Assembly (NCBI GenBank): GCA_028280485.1
Contig: JANQLS010000053.1
Span: 1-61,757, forward strand
Direction of reading: 5' to 3'
Source: Planctomycetota bacterium
Lineage (GTDB): Bacteria > Planctomycetota > UBA8108 > JACQVS01
Length of the DNA: 61,757 nucleotides
Each line of letters opens with the position of its first letter. Position 1 is the first letter of the stretch. The notes beneath the pieces are model-generated. The model was not told where the DNA came from and did no database searches. It saw only the letters and a list, made by a program, of their open reading frames with translations. Below, in pieces: positions 37,987-47,365 of the stretch. The position numbers were made by a program, and so were the translations under genes.

Positions 37987-38715
37987 TTAAGCCTCTTCAC
38001 GAAATGGCTTCTTAGCATAGGGTGTCGGGTCTGGGACCTGAGCTTCTTGGAAACCCTTGGCTCTCAGCAGACAACTGTCACATTCCCCACACGCAAGCGC
38101 AGTTCCCTTAGTTTTATCGATCACCGGGGAGTAGCAACTCCAGGTCTTTTCTAAGGGCACTCCTAACTGAGCGCCGAGTTGAATAATTTCTGCTTTAGTT
38201 CGGTGCAAAAGCGGGGCGCGAAGTCGTAATTCACTGGTTCCCTCCACTCCCACTCGAGTCGCCAACCGGGCCATCTTCTCGAATGCTTTGAGATACTCGG
38301 GCCGACAATCGGGATAACCGGAATAGTCGAGAGCATTCACCCCGAGAAAAATATCCGAGATGTCGAGAGCTTCGCACCAGGCTAAGGCTTGGGAAAGAAA
38401 AATGGTGTTTCGTGCAGGGACGTAAGTGCTCGGGATCCCAGCCGCGTCAATCTCGTCACTCTCTCGGTTTTTGGGTATTTCCATCCCCTCATCGGTCAAT
38501 GAGGAACTTCCCTTGGGAAAAGGTTGAAGCTCGATGATGTGGTGACTTTCAAATTCGGGACCTTGGGCGAATTCTTTGGCTCTTTCGATTTCGATCGAGT
38601 GGCGTTGACCGTAGACGAAGGTGAGCCCAACCAGAGAATAACCGCTCGAACGAGCAACTCCCGCAGTTACCGCGGAATCGAGCCCCCCACTGATAAGAAT
38701 AACGCCTCTTGGCAC
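37987..38715 (-). CDS. queC: 7-cyano-7-deazaguanine synthase (preQ0 synthase)
   Basis: Converts carboxy-deazaguanine to preQ0 with ATP and ammonia, in queuosine or other deazaguanine synthesis. The PP-loop ISGGLDSAV is at the N-terminus. YGQRHSIEIERAKEFA, IPSTYVPARNTIFLSQALAW and NALDYSGYPDCRPEYL follow, and the zinc-binding Cys set lies at WSCYSP plus CGECDSCLLRAKGF. GTG 38715 is preferred to ATG 38733: GGAGGAG sits five bases before it and MPRGVILISGG is the normal QueC N-terminus; the MGGGVR of the longer reading is the ribosome site itself. queD, queE and tgt were not seen in this window. Confidence 0.93.
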   Translation of the reverse strand: MPRGVILISGGLDSAVTAGVARSSGYSLVGLTFVYGQRHSIEIERAKEFAQGPEFESHHIIELQPFPKGSSSLTDEGMEIPKNRESDEIDAAGIPSTYVPARNTIFLSQALAWCEALDISDIFLGVNALDYSGYPDCRPEYLKAFEKMARLATRVGVEGTSELRLRAPLLHRTKAEIIQLGAQLGVPLEKTWSCYSPVIDKTKGTALACGECDSCLLRAKGFQEAQVPDPTPYAKKPFREEA

Positions 38716-38720
38716 TCTAA

Positions 38721-38727
38721 CTCCTCC
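38721..38727 (-). promoter_or_regulatory. Ribosome binding site that fixes the queC start
   Basis: GGAGGAG on the minus strand, five bases before GTG 38715. It would lie inside the reading frame if translation began at ATG 38733. Confidence 0.7.
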
Positions 38728-38953
38728 ACCCATCTTCTGGAATTGATGTCAGGATTTTTCAAAAAATTGAATTGCGACCTAAGCCGTTCCATCACCATGG
38801 TTTTACCGGATATCTAATGTAAGTAACAGAATTGGTTCTTCAAATTTTTGTGCTGGAACCGGCGAAAAGCCAGCTGAGGAGTTATGCTGACTTCAGCGAG
38901 AGTCTTCCACCAACTCCGCCGCCTCCTCCGACACTAGCAAAAGTGTCATCCCC

Positions 38954-39865
38954 ATGAATAAAGCAAAGATCAAAACGAAGAATAAGACGGTTCCTCACCG
39001 CACAAATCTTCCAACAAATCCACAGGCGAATCTTCAAGAAACCAAAGACTCAAACTCTTCGAACTTAAAACAAAGAGATTCAACTCCTGAGGCAGAGGAA
39101 CTATTAACTGAACCTTCTACCCTTCCATTGACTCCCGAATTAAGACGAATAGGATTGCAGACTTTTCAGCGAGGCTGCGTCCTCGGAGTTTTGCAATGCC
39201 TCGTAGAATCCCATGTACTTTTCGGCTCCCCCTTGAGAAGAAATTGGCTCATCTCCTTCTTAAGAGGCAGCGTACCGAATACAAAGATATCTCCCCATCC
39301 CCATTCCATGGCATCGTACGGGCTCTTTAGGACTCTACCGAAACAGTGGATTGAAGAGCGGGTCGACGACTTGATCGCAGCATCTTTAATTGACCTCGAA
39401 GGAATCCGAAAAGAATGGAAGGGCGCGGTTTTGAGATCTCCCCGACTGAAACTTTCTGCCCAAGGAACTTTAGTCCTTCAACAAAAGATCCCGATTCCGG
39501 AAGCCTTGTTGAAAAATCAAAAACCATCGCATTCAGTTAACGGGAACACACTTCGAAAATTAGAAATCGAATTACAATCTTTGAGGCGAGACCTCTCCCA
39601 AGAACTCGAAATTCCAGCCTACCGTATCCTTCCCAACACAACCCTGGCCGAACTGGTCTTCAGGCACCCCACCGAACTGGAAGAACTCTATGAGATTCGA
39701 GGACTGGGTGAGAACCGAGTTCAGCAATACGGAAAACTCCTCCTGCAAACGATCAGAAAGTTTATTGAGCGACACCCACTCACCGAAGGTCGAGACCCTT
39801 TTAATTGGGAAGAAAGTAAGGAAGCGAAGGACGACAATCAGGGACTCGATTCAAGCCCTACTTAG
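38954..39865 (+). CDS. RQC-like winged-helix plus HRDC protein lacking a helicase core
   Basis: 303 residues. Residues 1-60 are polar and disordered. Residues about 65-180 resemble the RQC winged-helix domain of RecQ helicases (GVLQCLVESHVLFGSPLRRN, RTLPKQWIEERVDDLIAASL, RLKLSAQGTLVLQ). Residues 197-272 form an HRDC domain (PAYRILPNTTLAELVFRHPT, ELYEIRGLGENRVQQYGKLL). No Walker A, DEAD/DEVH or other helicase motif exists in or before the frame, and the upstream DNA belongs to the divergent queC gene, so this is not a truncated neighbour. It probably binds DNA and may partner a separate RecQ helicase core; this is inferred from domains only. Confidence 0.72.
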   Translation: MNKAKIKTKNKTVPHRTNLPTNPQANLQETKDSNSSNLKQRDSTPEAEELLTEPSTLPLTPELRRIGLQTFQRGCVLGVLQCLVESHVLFGSPLRRNWLISFLRGSVPNTKISPHPHSMASYGLFRTLPKQWIEERVDDLIAASLIDLEGIRKEWKGAVLRSPRLKLSAQGTLVLQQKIPIPEALLKNQKPSHSVNGNTLRKLEIELQSLRRDLSQELEIPAYRILPNTTLAELVFRHPTELEELYEIRGLGENRVQQYGKLLLQTIRKFIERHPLTEGRDPFNWEESKEAKDDNQGLDSSPT

Positions 39866-40099
39866 GGGATGAGGCTACAGTCTTCGATCTCCTATCGATG
39901 AGAATCAGGAGAAAGAGAAATCAGTCTATCAAAATAGGATTTACTTTGGGTAAAATTGTGAAGAGGGCAATTTTTGAAGTTTATTCTCTAACTAATTCCT
40001 GTTGAAACAAGCTCCACCGGAAGAGCTTCGAAGAGTCATCTCATAGCCTTCGAAGAATACTTTCATTCACTCCTCTAAAGCTCTGTCTAAAGTCGATTC

Positions 40100-43000
40100 A
40101 TGAAGTTTCCGTTATCAAAGATACTGACAATGTTAGTTCTGTTATCGTTGATAGGTTCATCAGCCAAAGAGATTTTATGTGAAGACTCCCCTCAGAAAAA
40201 ATCTCAGAAACAAAATAAGAGTTCCTGGGAAAAACGATTAAAAAAAGCGGATTCGTTCTGGTCTTTTAAGCCATTGAAGCGACCTTCACTTCCCGATGAG
40301 ATCAGCTCTACTCCTACTGCTTCATCCAAGCCGACTTGGGCTCCAAACCATGCCCCTCTCCAGGAGTACTTAGAAGCGTGGTATGTGAGCTCAACCCTTT
40401 CACTTCGAGATCGGGAGCTCGTCCTAAGTTGGAATGATCAAAGTGGCAAAAATAGAAATCTCATTCCAACTCGATCTCGACTCAATGAAGGATTCGGGCA
40501 TCCGCCCAGATTTATCGAAAGAGGAAAAATTCAGGGTCACCCCGCCATCCGTTTCGGCCCATTGATGGGTTTGGGAGTCAAAACACCGACTGACTCTCAT
40601 GCGGATCTATATAAGTTAAAAGGTAACTCGGGCTATACTTTCATCATGGTGGTTTACCTCGACACGCTTCCCCAGAGGCAAAATGTGGGAACTCTATTTG
40701 GCTTTGGAGACCCCGCCCCCGGTGCCAATTTCGGTAAACCGACCTCCGGCTTTATCGAGTTACACCCAGCGAGTTCTCGCCTCTCACATTCGGGCGGTTT
40801 CGGACACAACGCCGCGCTTTCTCATTTCTCCTTACGGAGAATCACCCACCGTCCTCTGGTTCTCACACTCATAAAAAAACCAGGGGCGATGACCTCGAGC
40901 ACTGAGTTTTTCGTCAATGGCCAAGCTCAGACGCAGAATCCCTTAAAGAGCACTCTTTCTGGAAGTCAAGCCATCCCCGATATGCGCCTCCGATCCGACT
41001 GGTCAATCTTTTTAGGAAGTGCGCTTAAGGAATTAGCTCACTTTCGTGGCGATGTTTCTGAGGTGGCTTTTTACAGTACGGCGCTGACTCAAGCTCAGCG
41101 AGAAGCCGTCGAGGCTGGGCTTTTAAAGAAATACAAAATTGAATCAAGCAAGAAAGAAGCGCAAAGAACTCACCCCATCGATGCGTTCGTCCTAAAGAAA
41201 CTCAAACAAGCAAGGCTTTCTTCTGCCCCACCAGCCTCGAAACAAGTTTTAATTCGTCGCGCTTACTTCGATCTATTAGGCCTGCCCCCATCACCCGAAA
41301 AAGTGAAGGCCTTTGTTCAGGATAAAACACCTTACGCCTGGGAACGCTTAATCGATGAACTTTTAGATTCACCTCGCTACGGGGAACGCTGGGGACGGCA
41401 CTGGCTCGACGTCGCTCGTTATGCGGATACGGGAGGCTACGAAACCGATATTTATTATCGAAATGCTTGGAGATTTCGAGACTACGTCGTTAAGTCATTC
41501 AACGACGACAAGCCATTTGATCTCTTTGTCCAAGAACAGATTGCAGGGGATGAACTGTGGCCCGACAATTTAGATCTTGCTGGAAGCTACGTGATCGATC
41601 CCGAGAAAATTAAAAACTTTGAAGCCCTCACGGCCACCGGTTTTTACGCATTAGGACCGCAAATTCACGAATCCAATATGGATGCAAAAAAGCTGCGCCT
41701 CGAACGCCTGACCGATTGGGTCGACACAACAGGTTCGGCATTCTTAGGACTGACTTTGGCCTGTGCACGATGCCATGACCATAAAACCGATCCCATCTCT
41801 CAACGGGATTATTATTCACTTCAAGCCGTGTTCGCTCAAAGCCGCGAAGCTGAAATCCCTATTCAACACGGAATGGGAATCGCTGACTATAAGCAACACT
41901 ACCCCGCTGTGATTCGAGTCGATGAGGCGCGTAAAGCCTATCGACTTTACGAACGAAAAACCGGTGGACGCCAACGCACCCCTCAAGAAACCCAACAATT
42001 ACAGCAATTGAAATTGAGTCTCGCCGATGCACTACTTTCGCTTCCAATTCGAGACGCCCAGGGAGTGGCTTACGACGGCTTGATGGAACCTCCTAAAGTT
42101 TCAGTGTTACAACCTGAAATTGAAGCTCTCGTTCCTCCGATCTTCATCTTAGAACGAGGTGAACTCCACCGAGAAGGTGAGAAAGTGAACCCAGCACTCC
42201 CGCAGTTTTTGGCTGCCAAAACAGAAGCCAATAAAGCCCTTCCCTCCGCTATAAAGAGTCGCGGCGAGCTAGCGAGATGGATCACCCGATCCGATCATCC
42301 CCTCACTTCGAGAGTGATGGTCAATCGGATTTGGCAGTGGCACTTCGGTCAAGGGTTGGTTCCCACCGCCAATGATTTTGGTGCGATGGGAATTCCACCT
42401 TCCCACCCCTTATTACTCGATTGGTTGGCTCATGAATTTATCGCTCACGGTTGGAGCATAAAAACCATGCACCGCCTGATCATGACATCTAAAACCTACC
42501 AGCAATCGAGCAACTTTTCTTCTGAAACACACCAAAACAAAGACCCCGACAATCGTCTGTTGTGGAGAACTAATCGTCGACGCTTAGAAGGTGAAGCCCT
42601 TTGGGATGCGATTCATTCCGTTGCGGGAACTCTCAATTTACGCATGGGAGGAAGACCCGTGATGCCTCCTCTGATCGCCGAAGAGCTCACCGACAAAGCG
42701 AATTGGGTTCCCTCCCAAGACCCGGGTGACCACACTCGAAGGGGTATCTACATCATCGTCAGGAGAAATTTTCGATTTCCTCTCTTCGAGATTTTTGATG
42801 CTCCGGTTAACGCGGTCAGTTGTGCCGGAAGGGAAGTTTCAACCGTTGCTCCTCAGGCCTTATGGCTTTTAAATAACCATACTTCATTTCAGCAATCTCA
42901 AAATTTTGCCACTCGCCTTCTTAGGGAAGCCGGTAATGATTCAGAAAAACAGATTCAGCGGGCATTCAATTTAGCTCTCCAGCGAGACCCTAATCCCCAA

Positions 43001-43174
43001 GAACTAAAAGAATCTCTCGACCTGCTAGTAAAATTAAAGAATCAACCGATCGCCGAAGAAGATTTCGATCCCTTACCTGATCCACTCAAAAAGCTTCCGA
43101 AAAAACAAGCTAAAGCTCTGATTGGATTTTGTCTTATGCTGTTGAATCTCAATGAGTTCATCTACATCGATTGA
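40100..43174 (+). CDS. DUF1549/DUF1553 surface protein with LamG-type insert
   Basis: A 1024-residue exported protein of the Planctomycete PSCyt2/PSD1 class. After a signal peptide (residues 1-28) comes a concanavalin/LamG-like region (about 85-350: LVLSWNDQSGKNRNL, FIMVVYLDTLPQRQN, EVAFYSTALTQAQREAVE). DUF1549 follows (IDAFVLKKLKQARL, RRAYFDLLGLPPSPE, RWGRHWLDVARYADTGGYE), with the haem-type motif CARCH at 555-559. DUF1553 has SRVMVNRIWQWHFGQGLV, DFGAMGIPPSHPLLLDWLA and RLIMTSKTYQQSS. The N-terminal cytochrome domain common in this class is replaced by the LamG part. It pairs with the DUF1501 gene 24 bp downstream, the usual arrangement. Confidence 0.93.
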   Translation: MKFPLSKILTMLVLLSLIGSSAKEILCEDSPQKKSQKQNKSSWEKRLKKADSFWSFKPLKRPSLPDEISSTPTASSKPTWAPNHAPLQEYLEAWYVSSTLSLRDRELVLSWNDQSGKNRNLIPTRSRLNEGFGHPPRFIERGKIQGHPAIRFGPLMGLGVKTPTDSHADLYKLKGNSGYTFIMVVYLDTLPQRQNVGTLFGFGDPAPGANFGKPTSGFIELHPASSRLSHSGGFGHNAALSHFSLRRITHRPLVLTLIKKPGAMTSSTEFFVNGQAQTQNPLKSTLSGSQAIPDMRLRSDWSIFLGSALKELAHFRGDVSEVAFYSTALTQAQREAVEAGLLKKYKIESSKKEAQRTHPIDAFVLKKLKQARLSSAPPASKQVLIRRAYFDLLGLPPSPEKVKAFVQDKTPYAWERLIDELLDSPRYGERWGRHWLDVARYADTGGYETDIYYRNAWRFRDYVVKSFNDDKPFDLFVQEQIAGDELWPDNLDLAGSYVIDPEKIKNFEALTATGFYALGPQIHESNMDAKKLRLERLTDWVDTTGSAFLGLTLACARCHDHKTDPISQRDYYSLQAVFAQSREAEIPIQHGMGIADYKQHYPAVIRVDEARKAYRLYERKTGGRQRTPQETQQLQQLKLSLADALLSLPIRDAQGVAYDGLMEPPKVSVLQPEIEALVPPIFILERGELHREGEKVNPALPQFLAAKTEANKALPSAIKSRGELARWITRSDHPLTSRVMVNRIWQWHFGQGLVPTANDFGAMGIPPSHPLLLDWLAHEFIAHGWSIKTMHRLIMTSKTYQQSSNFSSETHQNKDPDNRLLWRTNRRRLEGEALWDAIHSVAGTLNLRMGGRPVMPPLIAEELTDKANWVPSQDPGDHTRRGIYIIVRRNFRFPLFEIFDAPVNAVSCAGREVSTVAPQALWLLNNHTSFQQSQNFATRLLREAGNDSEKQIQRAFNLALQRDPNPQELKESLDLLVKLKNQPIAEEDFDPLPDPLKKLPKKQAKALIGFCLMLLNLNEFIYID

Positions 43175-43198
43175 AGGAATGCAAAAGAAGAACTGAAA

Positions 43199-44662
43199 AT
43201 GAACCCTTCACCCCAGGAGCATCAATTCAATCCTCAAATCAAATCTCGAAGATCGTTCTTAGAGAACTCTGCATTTGGCTTGGGATGTATCGCCTTATCC
43301 CAGCTTCTAGCTCGCGATGAACTTCAAGCTTCACTCAGCAATAAAAAGGATCTGTCGACTTCCCATCAATTAAATCCGCGAGCACCTCATTTCGCTCCTC
43401 GGGCAAAAAATGTCATCTTCCTCTTCATGGTCGGCGGTCCGAGCCAACTGGAAACATTCGACCCCAAACCGGTCCTTCAAAAACTGAACGGGAAACCCTT
43501 GCCCAAGAGCTTTAATGCGGAGGGGCTTCCCTTGCAATTTATGCGGGCGGTCGATGGCCGACTGATGGGCTCCCCCTTCCCCTTCACTCGGCACGGAAAG
43601 TCGGGCCTCGAAATCTCGAGCTTATTTCCTAAGTTAGCTCAGCATGCGGATGACCTTGCCGTGGTTCGCTCTTGCTATCACGATTCTTTTATCCATGGCC
43701 CCGCAATCACGTTGTTGTCGACAGGATCGGTGTTACTCGGTCATCCCAGCGTGGGAGCCTGGGTCACCTACGGCTTGGGAAGTGAAAGCGATTCACTCCC
43801 TGCCTACATTGCTATGACCGATAGTGGTTTTAGAGGGGGACGAGTGATGTATCATTCGGGATTCTTACCCGCAATCTACCAGGGAACATTACTGAAAAAC
43901 GAGGGACCGCCCATCCAAAACCTTTCGCGCCCCAAGGGGATCCACCAAGGCGATCAAAGAATTCTTCTCGATCAACTCTCCCAGTGGAACGAACGCCATC
44001 GTTCAACCCGCCCAGGCGACAGTCGACTCGAAGCCCGTATCTCAAACTACGAGTTGGCGTACCGAATGCAGATGGCTGCACCTGAATTAATGGATATCGC
44101 GGGAGAATCCCAAAAGACACGAGAACTCTATGGCTTAAGTCAAGGCGCGACTCAACGCTTCGGAAGCATGTGCCTCTACGCCCGAAGGATGGTCGAGCGG
44201 GGAGTGCGATTCGTATTACTCATGAATTCAGATTGGGACGGACACGGAGAATGTGCCAAGAATCATCAGAATAATGCGAGTCGTATCGACCAACCGATCG
44301 CAGCGCTATTAACAGACCTCAAACAAAGGGGGATGTTAGAAGACACCCTCATCGTGTGGGCGGGTGAATTTGGGCGCACTCCGGTCATGCAAGGTAGTAA
44401 CGGCCGTGATCACAGTCCTTATGGATTCAGCGCGTGGTTAGCAGGAGGCGGCATACAAGGTGGAAAGGTCATCGGAGCAACTGACGAAATTGGCTTTCGA
44501 GCCGTCGAAGACAAAGTTCACGTTCATGATTTTCATGCCACGATGCTTTCCCTGTTGGGACTGAATCACCGAAAGCTCACGTACTTATTCGAAGGGCGAG
44601 AACGAAGCCTCACCGATATTGGCGGGAACAACGACTTGGCGGAACGATTAGTTTCGACGTAA
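43199..44662 (+). CDS. DUF1501 (sulfatase-like) protein
   Basis: A 487-residue DUF1501 protein co-transcribed with the DUF1549/1553 gene. A twin-arginine-like signal (KSRRSFLENSAFGLGCIALS) occupies residues 16-36. Core motifs are NVIFLFMVGGPSQLETFDPK, DDLAVVRSCYHDSFIHGPA, FVLLMNSDWDGHG, LIVWAGEFGRTPVMQGSNG, DHSPYGFSAWLAGGG and KVHVHDFHATMLSLLGLNH. It is much diverged from the copy at 20.4 kb. The family is believed to work with DUF1549/1553 proteins on extracellular polymers in Planctomycetota, but the reaction is not established. Confidence 0.93.
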   Translation: MNPSPQEHQFNPQIKSRRSFLENSAFGLGCIALSQLLARDELQASLSNKKDLSTSHQLNPRAPHFAPRAKNVIFLFMVGGPSQLETFDPKPVLQKLNGKPLPKSFNAEGLPLQFMRAVDGRLMGSPFPFTRHGKSGLEISSLFPKLAQHADDLAVVRSCYHDSFIHGPAITLLSTGSVLLGHPSVGAWVTYGLGSESDSLPAYIAMTDSGFRGGRVMYHSGFLPAIYQGTLLKNEGPPIQNLSRPKGIHQGDQRILLDQLSQWNERHRSTRPGDSRLEARISNYELAYRMQMAAPELMDIAGESQKTRELYGLSQGATQRFGSMCLYARRMVERGVRFVLLMNSDWDGHGECAKNHQNNASRIDQPIAALLTDLKQRGMLEDTLIVWAGEFGRTPVMQGSNGRDHSPYGFSAWLAGGGIQGGKVIGATDEIGFRAVEDKVHVHDFHATMLSLLGLNHRKLTYLFEGRERSLTDIGGNNDLAERLVST

Positions 44663-44813
44663 GTCCTGTTGAAAAACAGGAACTAAGCCGAGTTGGGATC
44701 AACTCGGCCGTGGACATTGGCTCGCAGAGCCTATGTTCAGCGGAGTGAAAGCAAATCTATGATTTGCTGGAACGGTTGAATCAGGCTCCGCAGGAGCAAG
44801 ATTCAACAGAAAC
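44663..44813. repeat. Five-hairpin structured intergenic element
   Basis: Fills the convergent gap between the DUF1501 and GT2-like genes. Hairpins in order: CCTGTT/AACAGG (44665-44680); GCCGAGTTG/CAACTCGGC (44687-44708, 9 bp perfect); a stem 44711-44739 closing on GGCTC/GAGCC with GCA loop; AGCAAATC/GATTTGCT (44750-44768); GTTGAATC/GATTCAAC (44775-44807) enclosing GCTCC/GGAGC with GCA loop. The outer ends TCCTGTTGA and TCAACAGAA are near-inverted. No T-run follows, so simple termination does not explain it. Confidence 0.75.
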
Positions 44814-44816
44814 TAA

Positions 44817-45704
44817 TTAGTCCTCAGTAGTAGATGTCTTTCCCTTTTCCCAAGCTTTGAGGGAACTCAAAAATCTTTCGAAACTTCGTAAGGTTGAGGC
44901 CACTAACCCGGGCATGCCTTCAGAGTACCCTTTTTTAGAGAAATAGGTTTTCCAAAAAATCCCGAGGGACTGCCGACACCACTTCAGCGGCTGGCACCGT
45001 TGCGAATTCCCCTCAACCCAATTCGTTTGTCGATTCATGGACCGCAACTGATCCGAAATATAACGATGACCTAAATCGATGAGTGAATGTTCAAACTGGG
45101 GCCAATCATATTCTTCATCAGAAGGATCTATACTGGTTTTAGATTTCGAATTTTTAAAATTTCGACTGCTTTCTTCAGTCCAACGGCCTAAGAGCTCTCT
45201 TCGTTGATCGATTTGATTATTGTCCAAATTCCCTTGAGAGTGCGGGCGTAGATTAAACAACCGACGTTCACGCTGAGAACCAAATTTTTTCTTGGTGTAA
45301 ATCCCCACTTGTAAGCGCTGAATCAAAAACCGAAATCCAAGCACTTTGTTCTTTTGGGTCTGTTCAAAGAGCTCAGCTCTAAATTTCTCCCCCATGCGCT
45401 CATTAGCTTCAAGAAGAAGGAGCCAAGTTAAATCAGTATCCCGGGAAATCTCATCAAATATGGAGTCAGGACAGGAGTGAAGCCCCTGAGCCAAGGGATA
45501 CTCAGGGGAGAGACAATGTACATTCTCGAATTGAAGTTCGTCGAGCTGTGTTTTAACCGAAACATCTCTTGCGACGATCCAATACCGATCAAAATGTTTA
45601 AGCTCTGCCCAAGTGCCATCGATGTCAAAGACATCGGGACCGGCGAAAACGATCGCAGCGATCTTGGTAGAATTCTCTTTTGACTGCGAATGATCTAAGC
45701 TCAT
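44817..45704 (-). CDS. Divergent GT2 glycosyltransferase-like protein (WaaE-like)
   Basis: 295 residues, tentatively a GT-A family 2 transferase like LPS-core WaaE/KdtX. Supporting pieces are the N-terminal strand AAIVFAGPDVF, the acidic segment TDLTWLLLLEANERMGEKFR in the position of the DADE-type metal site (here EANE, so possibly altered), RRLFNLRPHSQGN where the family has RLFR, and the C-terminal WKTYFSKKGYSEGMPGLVAS, which matches the closing kkGf-dG-Gl pattern. It starts inside the kinase gene's stop (ATGA overlap), so it is translationally coupled to the FGGY kinase. It could be catalytically inactive. The family call is moderate. Confidence 0.55.
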   Translation of the reverse strand: MSLDHSQSKENSTKIAAIVFAGPDVFDIDGTWAELKHFDRYWIVARDVSVKTQLDELQFENVHCLSPEYPLAQGLHSCPDSIFDEISRDTDLTWLLLLEANERMGEKFRAELFEQTQKNKVLGFRFLIQRLQVGIYTKKKFGSQRERRLFNLRPHSQGNLDNNQIDQRRELLGRWTEESSRNFKNSKSKTSIDPSDEEYDWPQFEHSLIDLGHRYISDQLRSMNRQTNWVEGNSQRCQPLKWCRQSLGIFWKTYFSKKGYSEGMPGLVASTLRSFERFLSSLKAWEKGKTSTTED

Positions 45705-47365
45705 TTCGATCCCTCAGAAAGGAGAGAGTTCAACTCTACAAAATGATCGTAAAGCTTGTGGAAGGCTTGATACTTTTTATCATGGTAATTCTTGTTTTGA
45801 GGATTTGGCTCGATGATTTGTTCGCTCTGCCCCATTTTCTTCATCGCTTGGGGTACGGTTTCGAAAACTCCGGCCGCAACGGCTCCTAAGATTGCAGTAC
45901 CGAGCAACACGGCTTCCGGTTCGCGGGGAAGATGCAATTGACAACCCGTAATATCAGCATGTTCTTGGAGCCAAGCGGGGTTCTTAGTTCCTCCACCACA
46001 GACCAGAACTTGGTCGATCTGATACCCCCCGGCGTTCATACTTTCGATGATGTGACGAGTACCGTAAGCCACAGCTTGAATCGCAGCTAAGTATTTCAAT
46101 GCGACAGCCTGACGACTTCGATCGAGGGTGACTCCCGATATCACCCCCTTAAGATCAGGGTTGGCTCGGGGGCTTCGGTTTCCAAGAAAATAGGGCAAGA
46201 TGTGGAGTTCACGAGTAAGTTCTGGGTCGAATTGCCCATTTCCTAATTCGAGCAACTGTTCATTGAGCAGTTCGTAGATCGTTTTTCCCTGAGCCTTGGC
46301 CTCTTGCTTTAACTCAACCGCTGCCTGCGAATCTTCAATCATGTGATCGATCAAGGAGCCACTCGTCGTCTGACCTCCCTCGGTCAACCACATCCCTGGA
46401 ATTAAGGCTGAGTAATAAGGTCCCCAAATCCCATCTAAAAACAGAGGCTCTCTCGACACCGCTAAATGACAAGAAGAAGTTCCACCGATCAAAGCTAAGG
46501 CCCGCTCAAGTTCAATCTGAGGATCTTCCTTTCCGTGAAGGGCTCCACCCAACAGACCTAAAGCCCCAGCGTGAGCATCGATCACTCCGACTCCCACGGG
46601 AGTTCCTTTAACCAATCCTAATTCTTGTGCACTTTTCGCTGTCAGCCCTCCGATGCGAGTTCCCATCGCCTCGATCCTTCGCCCGCTTCGATCGCCCTCT
46701 AAGAGATCTTCTAAGCCGATAGATTGAAAGAAATCTTGAGCCCACTCACCCTTCCCTTCATTTTTATGTCCGAGATACGTCCACTTACAAACAGTGGTAC
46801 ACATCGAACGCACGTCGATTCCGGTTGAGCGGTAAGTTAGAAAGTCGGTGAGATCTAAAAATCGGGTCCCCCGTTCCCAAGCTTGTTTTAAGTTTTTCTT
46901 AACCCATAAAAGTTTGGGCGTGACCATCTCGGGAGATATCTTTCCGCCCACGTATTTTAGCACTTCATGCCCGGTAGAATTGATGAGTTCCGTCTCTTCC
47001 AAGGCTCGATGATCCATCCACAGGATGATGTTCCAACGATCATCCCCCGTTGGTGAGATGCTTACGGGTTGATCTTGTGCATCGAAAGCAGCAACCGATG
47101 AAGTCCCATCAAAACTCAATCCGACGACTTGTTCGGCTTGAACATTTCCCGCTTGAAGGGCTTCCTTAACCGAACGACAGCACGCTTCCCAAATATTCTC
47201 GGAAGATTGTTCATAAAATTCCGGTCGAGGTTCGTGGATATCGATGGGATGGCTTGAATGCCCCAACATGTTGCCATCTAAGTCAAAAACACCGGCCCGT
47301 GCACTCGTCGTCCCCACATCGATTCCGATGACTCGCATATTTTGAGCTTCACTATTTGAATTCAT
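45701..47365 (-). CDS. FGGY-family pentulose kinase, probably D-ribulokinase type
   Basis: 554 residues with the ATPase fold of FGGY sugar kinases. IGIDVGTTSARAGVFDLDG forms the phosphate loop. GLSFDGTSSVAAFD, WMDHRALEE, KLLWVKKNL, GVGVIDAHAGALGLLGG, LIGGTSSCHLAVS, HILPYFLGNRSPRANPDLKG and VCGGGTKNPAWLQEHADITG follow. The GTSS and DHRA features fit the ribulokinase branch (YDR109C/carbohydrate kinase type) better than glycerol kinase. It phosphorylates a ketopentose in the cytoplasm. It is divergent from the EboE-like TIM-barrel gene and overlaps the GT2-like gene by 4 bp. Confidence 0.9.
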   Translation of the reverse strand: MNSNSEAQNMRVIGIDVGTTSARAGVFDLDGNMLGHSSHPIDIHEPRPEFYEQSSENIWEACCRSVKEALQAGNVQAEQVVGLSFDGTSSVAAFDAQDQPVSISPTGDDRWNIILWMDHRALEETELINSTGHEVLKYVGGKISPEMVTPKLLWVKKNLKQAWERGTRFLDLTDFLTYRSTGIDVRSMCTTVCKWTYLGHKNEGKGEWAQDFFQSIGLEDLLEGDRSGRRIEAMGTRIGGLTAKSAQELGLVKGTPVGVGVIDAHAGALGLLGGALHGKEDPQIELERALALIGGTSSCHLAVSREPLFLDGIWGPYYSALIPGMWLTEGGQTTSGSLIDHMIEDSQAAVELKQEAKAQGKTIYELLNEQLLELGNGQFDPELTRELHILPYFLGNRSPRANPDLKGVISGVTLDRSRQAVALKYLAAIQAVAYGTRHIIESMNAGGYQIDQVLVCGGGTKNPAWLQEHADITGCQLHLPREPEAVLLGTAILGAVAAGVFETVPQAMKKMGQSEQIIEPNPQNKNYHDKKYQAFHKLYDHFVELNSLLSEGSK

